Assembly (NCBI GenBank): GCA_025464695.1
Contig: JAODNQ010000197.1
Location: 1 to 12,577 of the forward strand
Direction of reading: 5' to 3'
DNA length: 12,577 nucleotides
From: Frankiales bacterium
Lineage (GTDB): Bacteria; Actinomycetota; Actinomycetes; Mycobacteriales; SCTD01
Of the stretch, positions 1 to 6,632 are shown one piece after another (position 1 is the stretch's first letter; each line of letters opens with the position of its first letter). The notes beneath the pieces were generated by a model. It ran no database searches. It was given only the letters and a program-made list of their open reading frames with translations, and had not been told where the DNA came from. The translations under genes and the position numbers were made by a program.

Positions 1-2
1 CG

Positions 3-164
3 TGGGACGCCGCCTGGCGGGTCGTCTCGCGCGCTGCCGCCGGAGCCCCCGACATCGCGGTGCTCGCCGCCCGGATGCTCGCCCGACGCCGCCCCGAAGG
101 GGCCCGGCTGCCCGCCGGGCTGGCCGCGCTCGACCCGGTGCTGAAGGCGGCGGGCCTGTCGTGA
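3..164 (+). CDS. C-terminal fragment of upstream gene, possibly an AAA/MoxR-type ATPase
   Basis: This is the last 53 residues of a gene whose start lies before the window. The frame ends in a TGA that overlaps the GTG start of the next gene (GTGA, 4-nt overlap), so the two are almost certainly co-translated. The fragment is rich in Ala, Arg, Leu and Pro and ends KAAGLS. It contains no catalytic motif. The idea that it is the C-terminal lid of a MoxR-like AAA ATPase rests only on context: VWA proteins of the kind found next are commonly encoded directly after such an ATPase. The alternative frame that continues into the next gene gives an Arg/Pro-rich peptide typical of non-coding frames in GC-rich DNA, so I do not extend the next gene upstream. 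That a real gene ends here is fairly sure; its identity is not. Confidence 0.5.
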   Translation, partial: WDAAWRVVSRAAAGAPDIAVLAARMLARRRPEGARLPAGLAALDPVLKAAGLS

Positions 165-1417
165 GCACGTCGCGCCGGGGCGGTCTGGACGGCCTGGACC
201 CGGCGCTGCGGGAGACCTGGGCCGCCGGACGGCTCTGGGCCGCCCACACCGCGCCGTACCTCGCCACGGCGGTGCTCGCGCTCCAGCCGGTGCTCGTGGT
301 CGACCTCGAGGAGGCGGGCGTCGAGGCGGACGCGCTGCGGGCCTTCCCCGTCGACGCCGGCTGGCGGGTCCACCTCGACCCGGTGCGGCTGGCCGGCACG
401 CCCGTGCCGGTGCTGGGGTTCTGGCTGCTGCACCAGGTCAGCCACCTCCTGCGCGAGCACGCCGACCGCGGTCGCCCGCTGGTGGGGGAGCCGGGACGGG
501 ACGGCCGCACCCCGGACCAGCGACGGTGGGGCGCCGCAGCCGACCTCGAGGTCGACGACGACCTCCCGCCCTCCGCCGTCCCGGCCGACGCGCTGCTGCC
601 GTCGCGGGCCGGTCTGCCGAGCGGCCGGGCCGCGGAGCAGTACCACCTCGACCTGGTGCGTGCCCCCCGGCTGCTCGCGGCCGTCCCCGACTGCGGCAGC
701 GCCGTGGACGGCGTCCGGCGCGGCTGGGAGGGCGGCGACGACGGCGGGCTGACCGAGGAGGACGCCCGGCTGCTGCGGCAGGAGACGGCGGCCCGCATCG
801 CGGCGCAGGCCCGGGAGCGCGCCGACGTCCCGGGCGGCTGGCGGCGCTGGGCGCAGGAGGTGCTGGAGCCGACCCTGGACTGGCGGCACGAGCTGCGGTC
901 GGCCGTGCGCCGGGGCGTGGCCGACGTCGTCGGCCGGACCGACTTCACCTACCAGCGGCGCTCCCGCCGGCAGCTGCCCCGAGTGGTCCTGCCCGGGATG
1001 CACCGCCCGCTGCCGCGGGTCTGCGTCGTCCTCGACACCTCGGCGAGCATGTCCGCGCGCCACCTCGGTACGGCCGTCGCCGAGGTCGGGGGCGTGCTGT
1101 CGGCCCTCGGCGTCGGCCGCGCCGGCCTGCGGGTGCTCTGCTGCGACACCACCGCGCACGGGGCGGCGCAGGTCCTCGACGCCCGCGACGTGACCCTGGT
1201 CGGCGGCGGCGGCACCGACCTGTCTGCCGGGCTCGAGGCGGCAGCGGCGCTGCGTCCTCGTGCGGACCTGCTCGTCGTCCTCACCGACGGCGGCACGGAC
1301 TGGCCACCCGACCCCCCGCGTGCGCGCACCGTCGTGGCGCTGCTCGGCGGGGACGGCTCGGGTGGCGGCCCGCCCTGGGGGAAGACCGTGCACGTGCCGC
1401 TCGACGAGAGGGACTGA
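161..1417 (+). CDS. VWA-like domain protein with N-terminal DUF2201-type putative metallopeptidase region
   Basis: The predicted protein is 418 residues. The GTG at 161 is chosen because it overlaps the preceding stop (GTGA) and the sequence upstream in this frame does not look coding. The N-terminal half resembles the putative metallopeptidase domain that precedes VWA-like domains (DUF2201 type): HQVSH at residues 91-95, then a conserved-looking ADLEVDDDL stretch around 127-135. The canonical HExxH glutamate is replaced by Gln92, so peptidase activity is doubtful. The C-terminal half is a von Willebrand factor A fold with a complete MIDAS: DTSAS (Asp292, Ser294, Ser296), Thr352 in GGGGTD and Asp376 in LTDGG. 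Metal-dependent protein binding is therefore expected. No signal peptide or membrane segment is visible, so it is likely cytoplasmic. Family members usually sit beside an AAA ATPase and are thought to act as its partner; the client is unknown. It is followed after 2 nt by the repeat protein, implying co-translation. Confidence 0.85.
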   Translation: MSTSRRGGLDGLDPALRETWAAGRLWAAHTAPYLATAVLALQPVLVVDLEEAGVEADALRAFPVDAGWRVHLDPVRLAGTPVPVLGFWLLHQVSHLLREHADRGRPLVGEPGRDGRTPDQRRWGAAADLEVDDDLPPSAVPADALLPSRAGLPSGRAAEQYHLDLVRAPRLLAAVPDCGSAVDGVRRGWEGGDDGGLTEEDARLLRQETAARIAAQARERADVPGGWRRWAQEVLEPTLDWRHELRSAVRRGVADVVGRTDFTYQRRSRRQLPRVVLPGMHRPLPRVCVVLDTSASMSARHLGTAVAEVGGVLSALGVGRAGLRVLCCDTTAHGAAQVLDARDVTLVGGGGTDLSAGLEAAAALRPRADLLVVLTDGGTDWPPDPPRARTVVALLGGDGSGGGPPWGKTVHVPLDERD

Positions 1418-1419
1418 CC

Positions 1420-1758
1420 GTGTGGAGCTCCGGAGCAGACGGCCTGATGGGGCTGATGATGGGCGCGCCGGCCGACCCCGAGTGGGCCCGGGTGGGTGTG
1501 AGCGGGGCGGACGCGCGGCTGTGGGTGCTGCTGGGCGTGAGCCCGCAGGAGGCCGCCCGGCTGGTCCGCGTGGGCACAGACCCGGCGGACGTCGTCGCCA
1601 CCTGGTGGCGCGCCGGCGTCCCGCTGGACGAGGTCGCTCCCTGGCTCTGCGCCGGGCTCAGCGCCGAGGAGGCCGTGGAGCAGCGGGCCGCCGGCGTGAC
1701 CCTGGAGCAGGCGCAGGCGTTCCGCGCGCTCCAGGGCCTCGGCGGCCTCGACGCCTGA
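1420..1758 (+). CDS. Small protein of six tandem 13-residue helical repeats, unknown function
   Basis: The predicted protein is 112 residues with a GTG start 2 nt after the stop of the VWA gene. An ATG at 1447 is an alternative start that leaves the repeats intact. From residue 26 onwards it is almost wholly repetitive: GVSGADARLWVLL, GVSPQEAARLVRV, GTDPADVVATWWRA, GVPLDEVAPWLCA, GLSAEEAVEQRAA and GVTLEQAQAFRAL. Each unit begins with Gly, has a turn of about 3 residues, then an amphipathic helix with an acidic or Gln residue near position 5-6 and Ala or Val at position 7. This should give a compact stack of short helices, a typical protein-binding scaffold. I do not recognise the family. There is no signal peptide, transmembrane segment or catalytic motif. 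The tight coupling suggests it works with the VWA protein, for example as an adaptor; this is inference. Its stop lies 1 bp from the convergent SDR stop. Confidence 0.75.
   Translation: MWSSGADGLMGLMMGAPADPEWARVGVSGADARLWVLLGVSPQEAARLVRVGTDPADVVATWWRAGVPLDEVAPWLCAGLSAEEAVEQRAAGVTLEQAQAFRALQGLGGLDA
1495..1731 (+). repeat. Six tandem ~39-bp coding repeats (13-residue units)
   Basis: The six units run consecutively: five of 13 codons and one (the third) of 14. They are conserved at protein level (Gly at position 1, E/D/Q near 5-6, A/V at 7) but strongly diverged in DNA. This indicates an old, selected protein repeat rather than a recent slippage array. Confidence 0.7.
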
Positions 1759-1759
1759 C

Positions 1760-2572
1760 CTAGGGCATGCCCTTGCCGCTCGCGGTGGTGATCCCCGCGG
1801 GCTTGTTGTTGTAGCGCGGCAGGTGCAGGCCGCCGTCGACGTGGAAGAGCTCCCCGGTCACGTAGCCCGCGTCCTCGCTGGCCAGGAAGCAGAGCACGGG
1901 GGCGATGTCCTCCTCCGGGTACCCGACCCGCCCCATCGGCTTGATCTTCGCCGACATCTCGACGAAGGCCGGGTCCTTGGCGGCGTACTCCTCGAACACC
2001 GAGCCGGCCGCCGCGGGCGCGACGGCGTTGACCGTGATGCCGTAGCGGGCCCACTCCGCGGCTGCCGACCGGGTGAGGCCGAGGATGGCGGACTTGCTGG
2101 CGATGTAGTCGCTGCGGAACCAGGCGCCGTTCTCGGCGTCGATCGAGTACATGTTGAGGATGCGGCCGTAGCCCTGGTCGCGCATCGTCGGGAACGCGGC
2201 CTGCATGGCCCACCACGTCGCGGTCAGCCCGGTGCGGATCAGGCTGTCGAGCATCTCGTCGGTCTTCTCCTCGAGGACCACGTTCGGCGACAGCTTGATG
2301 GCGTTGTTCACGACGACGTCGATGCGCCCGTGCTCGGCCACCGCCCGCTCGACCAGCCCGACGACGTCGGCCTTCTGCGTGACGTCCGTGCGGACGAAGG
2401 CGGCCGTGCCGCCGAGCTCGAGCAGCTCGGCCTCGGTCTTCGCCCCGGCCACCTCGTCGACGTCGCCGACCAGGACGGTCGCGCCCTCGCGGACGAAGCG
2501 ACGGGCGATGCCGCGGCCGATGCCCTTGGCGCCGCCGGTGACCACGGCGACCTTGCCGGCGAGACGGTCCAC
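1760..2572 (-). CDS. Short-chain dehydrogenase/reductase (SDR family, probably NAD-dependent)
   Basis: The predicted protein is 270 residues. I start at the GTG at 2572 because a GGAGGAG ribosome-binding site lies about 10 nt upstream; a longer frame to 2608 adds a 12-residue Ser/Ala-rich leader that aligns with no SDR. The Rossmann cofactor motif TGGAKGIG is at 12-19, and Asp37 at the end of the second strand suggests NAD(H) rather than NADP(H). The catalytic set is complete: Ser143, Tyr156 and Lys160 (YIASK), with the normal 13-residue Ser-Tyr spacing. Oddities: the usual NNAG is NNAI (89-92), and the usual PG after the sixth strand is PA (VNAVAPAAAG), so substrate-loop geometry may differ. 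It is the last gene of the importer operon, 40 nt after livF. The likely job is oxidation of a hydroxyl, perhaps a hydroxyacyl-CoA, in the pathway encoded divergently. Substrate unknown. Confidence 0.92.
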   Translation of the reverse strand: MDRLAGKVAVVTGGAKGIGRGIARRFVREGATVLVGDVDEVAGAKTEAELLELGGTAAFVRTDVTQKADVVGLVERAVAEHGRIDVVVNNAIKLSPNVVLEEKTDEMLDSLIRTGLTATWWAMQAAFPTMRDQGYGRILNMYSIDAENGAWFRSDYIASKSAILGLTRSAAAEWARYGITVNAVAPAAAGSVFEEYAAKDPAFVEMSAKIKPMGRVGYPEEDIAPVLCFLASEDAGYVTGELFHVDGGLHLPRYNNKPAGITTASGKGMP

Positions 2573-2612
2573 GACTGCTGCTCCTCCAGAGGACGACGAG
2601 GGTGCCACCGGC

Positions 2613-3341
2613 TCAGGCCTTTGTGAGGTAGGCGGCCTCGACCTCGGACCAGCGGGCCTTCAGCTCGGCCGTGGTGCCGGACAGGACGACGTCGCCGTGC
2701 ACGAGCAGCACGCCGCGGTCGGCGATCCCGAGGACGCTGGACACGTGCTGCTCGACGAGCAGCACCGCGACGCCGGTGTCGGCGGCGGCCCGCACGGCGG
2801 TGAACAGCCGCTGCACCGCGAGCGGCGCGAGGCCGAGGGAGAGCTCGTCGGCGAGCAGCACCTTCGGCTGCCGGGCGAGGGCCCGGGCGAGGGCGAGCAT
2901 CTGCTGCTGCCCGCCGGACAGCAGCCCGGCGCGGCGGGCCAGGTGCGGCTCGAGCTCCGGGAAGACCTCGAGCGCCCGGGCGACGTCGCCCTTGCCCAGC
3001 CGCAGGTTGTCGAGCACGGACATGCTCATGAGGACCGACCGCTCCTCGGTGAGCAGCGACAGGCCGGCCCGCGCACGCTGGTGCAGGGGAGCGCTGGTGC
3101 GCTGCCCGAGCAGCTCGACGGTGCCCGACAGCGGCGCCAGCTCGCCCGCCAGCGTCATGATCGTCGTGGTCTTGCCCGAGCCGTTGGGGCCGAGCAGGAC
3201 GAGGACCTCGCCCGCCTGGACGTCGAGGTCGAGGTCGCGGACGACCGGCTGGGCGCCGTAGCCGGCGCACAGCCCCCGGCAGGAGATGACGGCGGTACCG
3301 GCCGGGGCGGTGCTCCCGGGAGGGGAGAGCGTGGCGGTCAT
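2613..3341 (-). CDS. livF: LivF-type ABC transporter ATP-binding protein (branched-chain amino acid/HAAT family)
   Basis: The predicted protein is 242 residues, the usual LivF length with a short N-terminal extension. The ATG at 3341 overlaps the stop of the upstream fusion gene (ATGA), which fixes the start and implies translational coupling. Walker A is GPNGSGKTT at 51-59, the ABC signature LSGGQQQ at 141-147, Walker B VLLADE at 161-166 and the H-loop His at 199 (VEQHV). The D-loop region SLGLAPL is typical of LivF, although the usual DEP is DEL here. The protein would pair with the LivG domain of the fusion at the cytoplasmic face to drive uptake. The HAAT family carries branched-chain amino acids but also urea, amides and aromatic or alicyclic carboxylates, so substrate cannot be assigned. 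Proximity to CoA-ligase and beta-oxidation-like genes favours an organic acid. Confidence 0.95.
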   Translation of the reverse strand: MTATLSPPGSTAPAGTAVISCRGLCAGYGAQPVVRDLDLDVQAGEVLVLLGPNGSGKTTTIMTLAGELAPLSGTVELLGQRTSAPLHQRARAGLSLLTEERSVLMSMSVLDNLRLGKGDVARALEVFPELEPHLARRAGLLSGGQQQMLALARALARQPKVLLADELSLGLAPLAVQRLFTAVRAAADTGVAVLLVEQHVSSVLGIADRGVLLVHGDVVLSGTTAELKARWSEVEAAYLTKA

Positions 3342-6094
3342 GCGCGGGCTCCAGTCGTGGCGCGGGCGGGGTCGGCGGGGGCGGCAGGCGCGGGGACGGA
3401 GACGGCCTCGTCGTCGTCGGTGCCGCCGCCGAGGTAGGCCGCGACGACCCGGGGGTCGGCGGTGACCTCGGCCGGGGTCCCCTCCGCGATCTTCTTGCCG
3501 AAGTCCAGGACGGCGACCCGGTCGCAGATCTTCATGACGAGGCCCATGTCGTGCTCGACGAGCAGGATCGCGGTGCCCCACTCGTCGGCCAGTCGACGCA
3601 GCAGGGTGCCCAGCTCGCGGGACTCGGTCTCGTCGAGGCCGGCCGCCGGCTCGTCGAGCAGCAGCACGGACGGGTGCCGGGCCACGGCGCGGGCGATGGC
3701 GACGAGCCTCCGCTTGCCGTAGGACAGCTGGTCCGGGCCCTTGTCGAGGTCGTCCTGCAGCTGGAAGTCGACGACGGCCCGTCGCGCCGCCGCGGACAGC
3801 TGCGGCGTGCCGGGGCGGACCAGGTCGGTGAAGTAGGCCTTGAGGTCGCGCGGCTCGGCGGCCACGCACAGGTTGTCCTGCACGGTGAGGTCCTCGAACA
3901 GCTCCAGGTTCTGGAACGACCGGCCGAGGCCCCGCTCCGCGCGCCGGCGGGCCGGCAGGGCGGTGAGGTCCTCGTCGTCGAGCTGGACGGTGCCGCTGGT
4001 GGGCCGGTTGAAGCCGGTGACCGCGTCGATGAACGTGGTCTTGCCGGCGCCGTTCGGCCCGATGAGCCCCACGATCTCCCCGGGGGCCACGTGCAGGTCG
4101 ACGCCGTCGAGGGCGACCACGCCGCCGAAGCGCATGCCGAGCCCGCTGACGCGCAGGGTGCGCGGGTCGGCCCGCTCCATCGCCGCCTCCTCGGGGGCGA
4201 TGTCGAGCGACGGGCCGGACGCGTGCCGCGACCGAACGCGGCCGAAGCGGGCGAGCAGGCCGTCCTTCATCGCGACCTGCCGGAAGACCGCGCCGTTCGG
4301 GTCGTTGAGGACCATGAGCAGCAGCGCGACGCCGGTGATCAGGGTCGCCCAGTCGCCCAGGGTGATGATCTTGTCGACCCAGAAGGGCAGCAGACCGCCC
4401 ACGGCGAGCAGGCCGCCGAACAGCGCGCCGCCGATGAAGCCGATGCCGCCCAGGAAGGTCAGCACGACGACGTTGATGGACGAGAAGACGTCGTAGCCGG
4501 TGAAGTCGACGTTCGGGAAGCGGAAGGCCAGCAGGACGCCGCCGGCGGCCGCGATCCCGGCCGCGAGGCCGAACGCGTAGAGCTTGGCCCCGACGACGCT
4601 GATGCCGAGGGACGCGGCGGCGCGCTCGTTGGCGCGGGTGGCGAGCAGGCGACGGCCGGCCCGGCCCCGGCGCAGGTTGCTCACGAGGTAGGCGAACAGC
4701 CCGAACAGCGCGAGGGCGAAGGCGGCGTAGCGGCCGGGGTGCAGGACGGAGTCGATGCTCCAGCCGAACAGGCTCGGCGGGTCGACCGTGGTGCCCTCGT
4801 AGCCGCCCGTGTAGTCCTTGTTGTTGAGCACGAGGGCCTGCACGGCGACGGCGAGCCCGAGGGTGGCGATGGCCAGGTTGACGCCGCGGGTGCGCAGCGC
4901 GGGCAGGGCGAACAGCAGCCCGAGGGGGACCGCACCCAGCACGCCGCACAGCAGGGCGAGCAGGAAGGGGAACCCGGCGGCGTCCGCCAGCCGGGACGAC
5001 AGGAAGGCGCCCACGCCGGCGAGCGCGTACTGGGCGAGCGAGACCTGCCCGGCGTAACCGGTGACGACGACGACCGAGAGCCCCACGAGGCCGACGGCGG
5101 CCGTGGTGACGACGGCGGCCAGGGTGCCCTCGCCGCCCGTGAGCACGACGAGGAGGCCGAGCAGCCCGAGGGCGACGGCACTGGGCAGCCGCGGCCGCAC
5201 GGAGCCGACGACGGGCAGCCGGTCGGCGAAGGTGCCGCGCAGCGGGAGCGCCTGTCCCCGGACGATGAGCAGCGCGATGATGATGAGGAACGGCGCGCTG
5301 TCGGCCAGGCCGGGGGCGGTGACGTAACGCGCCATCTCGGACTGGGCCACGCCGACGAGGGCGCCGCCCAGCAGCGTCAGCGCGAAGGACGAGAAGCCGC
5401 CCACCATGGCGCTGGCCAGCACGGGGACGATCAGCAGCGCGAGCGTCCCGGGTGCGAAGCCGGTGATCGGCACGATGAGGATGCCGGCGAGCGCGGCGAG
5501 CGCGCCGCCGAGCGCCCAGTTGGCCGTGGCGACGAGGTCGGGGGAGATGCCGAGGGCCGAGGCGCTGCGCTGGTTCTCCGCGACCGCTGCGGTCGAGCGA
5601 CCGAACTCGGTGCGCTTGTAGAACAGCGTGAGCGCCACGGTCAGCACCAGGGCGATGCCGATGATCCACAGCCGGTCCTCACCCACGCTCACGTCGGCGA
5701 ACAGCGTGCGGTTGGTGGAGGGCAGGAAGCCCTTCACGAACTTGAAGTCGCTGCCGTAGCGCAGGTTCGCGGCCGACGCGACGATCGCCAGGATGCCCAG
5801 CGTCGCCACCAGCCTCGCCAGCGCCGACGCGGCCCGCAGCGGTCGCATGACCAGCAGGGACACGAGCACCCCCACGAGGGCCAGGGCGAGCACCGGCAGC
5901 AGGACCGTGAGGGCCGTGGGCAGCCCCTGGTCCCGCAGCTCCATGTAGAGGGCCGCGCCCAGCAGCGCCATGACCCCGTGGGCGAAGTTGAGGACGCCCG
6001 AGCCGCGGTAGGTGGCGACCAGCCCTTGCGCGGCGATGGCGTAGACCGCGCCGGTGGAGATGCCGAGGATGGCGTACTTGATGATCTCGTCCAC
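3338..6094 (-). CDS. LivH-LivM-LivG triple fusion: two permease domains plus ATPase of a HAAT importer
   Basis: The predicted protein is 918 residues in one uninterrupted frame. The start is GTG at 6094, preceded by GAAGGG at a 6-nt spacing; sequence further upstream is not permease-like. Residues 1-~290 are a LivH-type permease (membrane segments from YAILGISTGAVYAI onward, coupling-helix region RSTAAVAENQRSASALGI at 166-183). Residues ~305-~610 are a LivM-type permease (coupling region GRRLLATRANERAAASLGI at 480-498). A charged linker (~611-645) leads to a LivG ATPase: Walker A GPNGAGKTT at 679-687, signature LSYGKRR at 790-796, Walker B LLLDE at 811-815, H-loop His848. The last ~25 residues are a Pro/Ala-rich tail. 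Membrane location is expected, with LivF supplying the second nucleotide-binding subunit. LivM-LivG fusions are well known; a three-way fusion is less common. No periplasmic-type binding protein gene accompanies it. An internal translation start producing separate LivM or LivG cannot be excluded. Confidence 0.93.
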   Translation of the reverse strand: MDEIIKYAILGISTGAVYAIAAQGLVATYRGSGVLNFAHGVMALLGAALYMELRDQGLPTALTVLLPVLALALVGVLVSLLVMRPLRAASALARLVATLGILAIVASAANLRYGSDFKFVKGFLPSTNRTLFADVSVGEDRLWIIGIALVLTVALTLFYKRTEFGRSTAAVAENQRSASALGISPDLVATANWALGGALAALAGILIVPITGFAPGTLALLIVPVLASAMVGGFSSFALTLLGGALVGVAQSEMARYVTAPGLADSAPFLIIIALLIVRGQALPLRGTFADRLPVVGSVRPRLPSAVALGLLGLLVVLTGGEGTLAAVVTTAAVGLVGLSVVVVTGYAGQVSLAQYALAGVGAFLSSRLADAAGFPFLLALLCGVLGAVPLGLLFALPALRTRGVNLAIATLGLAVAVQALVLNNKDYTGGYEGTTVDPPSLFGWSIDSVLHPGRYAAFALALFGLFAYLVSNLRRGRAGRRLLATRANERAAASLGISVVGAKLYAFGLAAGIAAAGGVLLAFRFPNVDFTGYDVFSSINVVVLTFLGGIGFIGGALFGGLLAVGGLLPFWVDKIITLGDWATLITGVALLLMVLNDPNGAVFRQVAMKDGLLARFGRVRSRHASGPSLDIAPEEAAMERADPRTLRVSGLGMRFGGVVALDGVDLHVAPGEIVGLIGPNGAGKTTFIDAVTGFNRPTSGTVQLDDEDLTALPARRRAERGLGRSFQNLELFEDLTVQDNLCVAAEPRDLKAYFTDLVRPGTPQLSAAARRAVVDFQLQDDLDKGPDQLSYGKRRLVAIARAVARHPSVLLLDEPAAGLDETESRELGTLLRRLADEWGTAILLVEHDMGLVMKICDRVAVLDFGKKIAEGTPAEVTADPRVVAAYLGGGTDDDEAVSVPAPAAPADPARATTGARA

Positions 6095-6182
6095 GTGGAG
6101 CCCTTCGTCGGAGCCCGGCCCCGGGAGGGGCGGCGCAGGACGCTGCCGAGCCTGGCGGCACGACAGCGACAGTGTGACAGAA

Positions 6183-6211
6183 GTCATCCATGCTGTACCG
6201 CGGTCTGACAA
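6183..6211 (-). promoter_or_regulatory. Weak candidate promoter for the importer operon
   Basis: On the minus strand TTGTCA (5 of 6 to TTGACA, plus-strand 6206-6211) is followed after 17 nt by GATGAC (3 of 6 to TATAAT, 6183-6188). The start would be near 6175, leaving a leader of about 80 nt. The -10 is poor, so this is only a candidate. Confidence 0.25.
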
Positions 6212-6225
6212 GGTCCACAAGGACC
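6208..6225. promoter_or_regulatory. Candidate operator: tandem ACAAGGWCC with embedded inverted repeat
   Basis: ACAAGGTCC is followed at once by ACAAGGACC, a tandem 9-mer with one difference. The same bases hold the inverted repeat GGTCC-ACAA-GGACC (6212-6225). The site touches the -35 proposed for the importer operon. A protein-binding site is plausible but unproven. Confidence 0.4.
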
Positions 6226-6250
6226 ACGGTCGATCGTCAGGCCTGCACGT

Positions 6251-6278
6251 TGGACAAACTCTGTCCTGACTGTACCCT
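6251..6278 (+). promoter_or_regulatory. Candidate sigma-70-like promoter for the plus-strand catabolic operon
   Basis: A TGGACA -35 (5 of 6 to TTGACA, 6251-6256), a 16-nt spacer and TACCCT at 6273-6278 (actinobacterial TAnnnT -10 pattern) would start transcription near 6285, about 30 nt before the first gene. The -35 lies inside an inverted repeat, so repressor control is plausible. Confidence 0.45.
6252..6266. promoter_or_regulatory. Candidate operator: inverted repeat GGACA-AACTC-TGTCC
   Basis: This is a perfect 5-bp inverted repeat around a 5-nt spacer. It overlaps the -35 proposed for the catabolic operon and continues into its spacer. Size and position suit a repressor site such as those of TetR-family dimers, though no regulator gene lies in the window. 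Confidence 0.4.
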
Positions 6279-6313
6279 GCGTCACAGCTGCTTGACGACC
6301 CTGAGGAGGGCCA

Positions 6314-6622
6314 GTGCCCGTCGATGTGAAGCCCGGAGCCAAGCTCCGCAGCGCTGTCTCGACCGCGGAGGTCGTGGTCGTGCGCGCCCCGAAGGAGCCG
6401 GTGGACCTGTGCTGCGGCGGAGCCCCGATGGTGGCGCCCGACGCGGCCCCCGAGGCCCCTCCGGCACCCGCCGACGGTCCCGCCACCCTGCTCGGCAAGC
6501 GCTACGTCGACGAGGTGACGTCGCTGGAGATCCTCTGCACCAAGGGCGGCGCGGGCCTGCTCACCGTCGACGGCCGCGAGCTGGGCCTCAAGGGCGCCAA
6601 GACCCTGCCCTCCTCGGACTAG
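6314..6622 (+). CDS. Small cysteine-containing protein of unknown family, first gene of the catabolic operon
   Basis: The predicted protein is 102 residues. The GTG at 6314 follows AGGAGGG with a short spacing (about 4 nt); a GTG at 6326 is possible but too far from that site. Two conserved-looking blocks flank a Pro/Ala-rich linker (42-56). The N-terminal block (8-40) has a beta-rich run AEVVVVRAP and the motif DLCCGGAPM (Cys33, Cys34). The C-terminal block (59-102) has LEILCTKGGAGLLTVDG (Cys75) and ends in LPSSD. The three cysteines could bind metal or react with thiols; this is speculation. No signal peptide or membrane segment is seen. I do not recognise the family. The stop codon is embedded in the ribosome-binding site of the acyl-CoA synthetase gene 10 nt on, so the two are tightly coupled and the protein probably serves acyl-CoA activation or the same pathway. 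Confidence 0.75.
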   Translation: MPVDVKPGAKLRSAVSTAEVVVVRAPKEPVDLCCGGAPMVAPDAAPEAPPAPADGPATLLGKRYVDEVTSLEILCTKGGAGLLTVDGRELGLKGAKTLPSSD

Positions 6623-6632
6623 GAGCCGCCTC

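Larger units (their letters stand above)
6095..6313. promoter_or_regulatory. Divergent intergenic promoter region between the importer operon and the catabolic operon
   Basis: This 219-bp stretch holds no convincing gene. It is less GC-rich than its flanks in its central part (about 6170-6280), as expected for promoters. It contains two small inverted repeats, a tandem 9-mer and an 8-bp palindrome CAGGCCTG at 6238-6245. Both operons are probably controlled from here, perhaps by one regulator encoded elsewhere. Confidence 0.7.

Noticed and set aside
2..160. N-terminal extension of the VWA gene to the window start
   Set aside because: The extension is an Arg/Pro-rich peptide typical of a wrong frame. 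The neighbouring frame reads as an ordinary protein tail ending exactly at the GTGA overlap.
1762..1773. 12-bp palindrome AGGGCATGCCCT as a bidirectional terminator between convergent genes
   Set aside because: With a 4-nt loop only 4 bp can pair and no T-run follows on either strand. It also codes for the SDR C-terminus.
3551..6208. Very long open frame on the plus strand opposite the LivHMG fusion gene
   Set aside because: Its translation is rich in Gly, Gln, Glu, Arg and His in low-complexity runs and matches no fold. It is the expected mirror of GC-rich codons on the opposite strand, whereas the minus-strand frame has full ABC-transporter motifs.
6095..6313. KstR/KstR2-type steroid regulon palindromes
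   Set aside because: I looked for AAGCAAG-type inverted repeats because thiolase, ligase and dehydrogenase genes are common in steroid clusters. None is present here.
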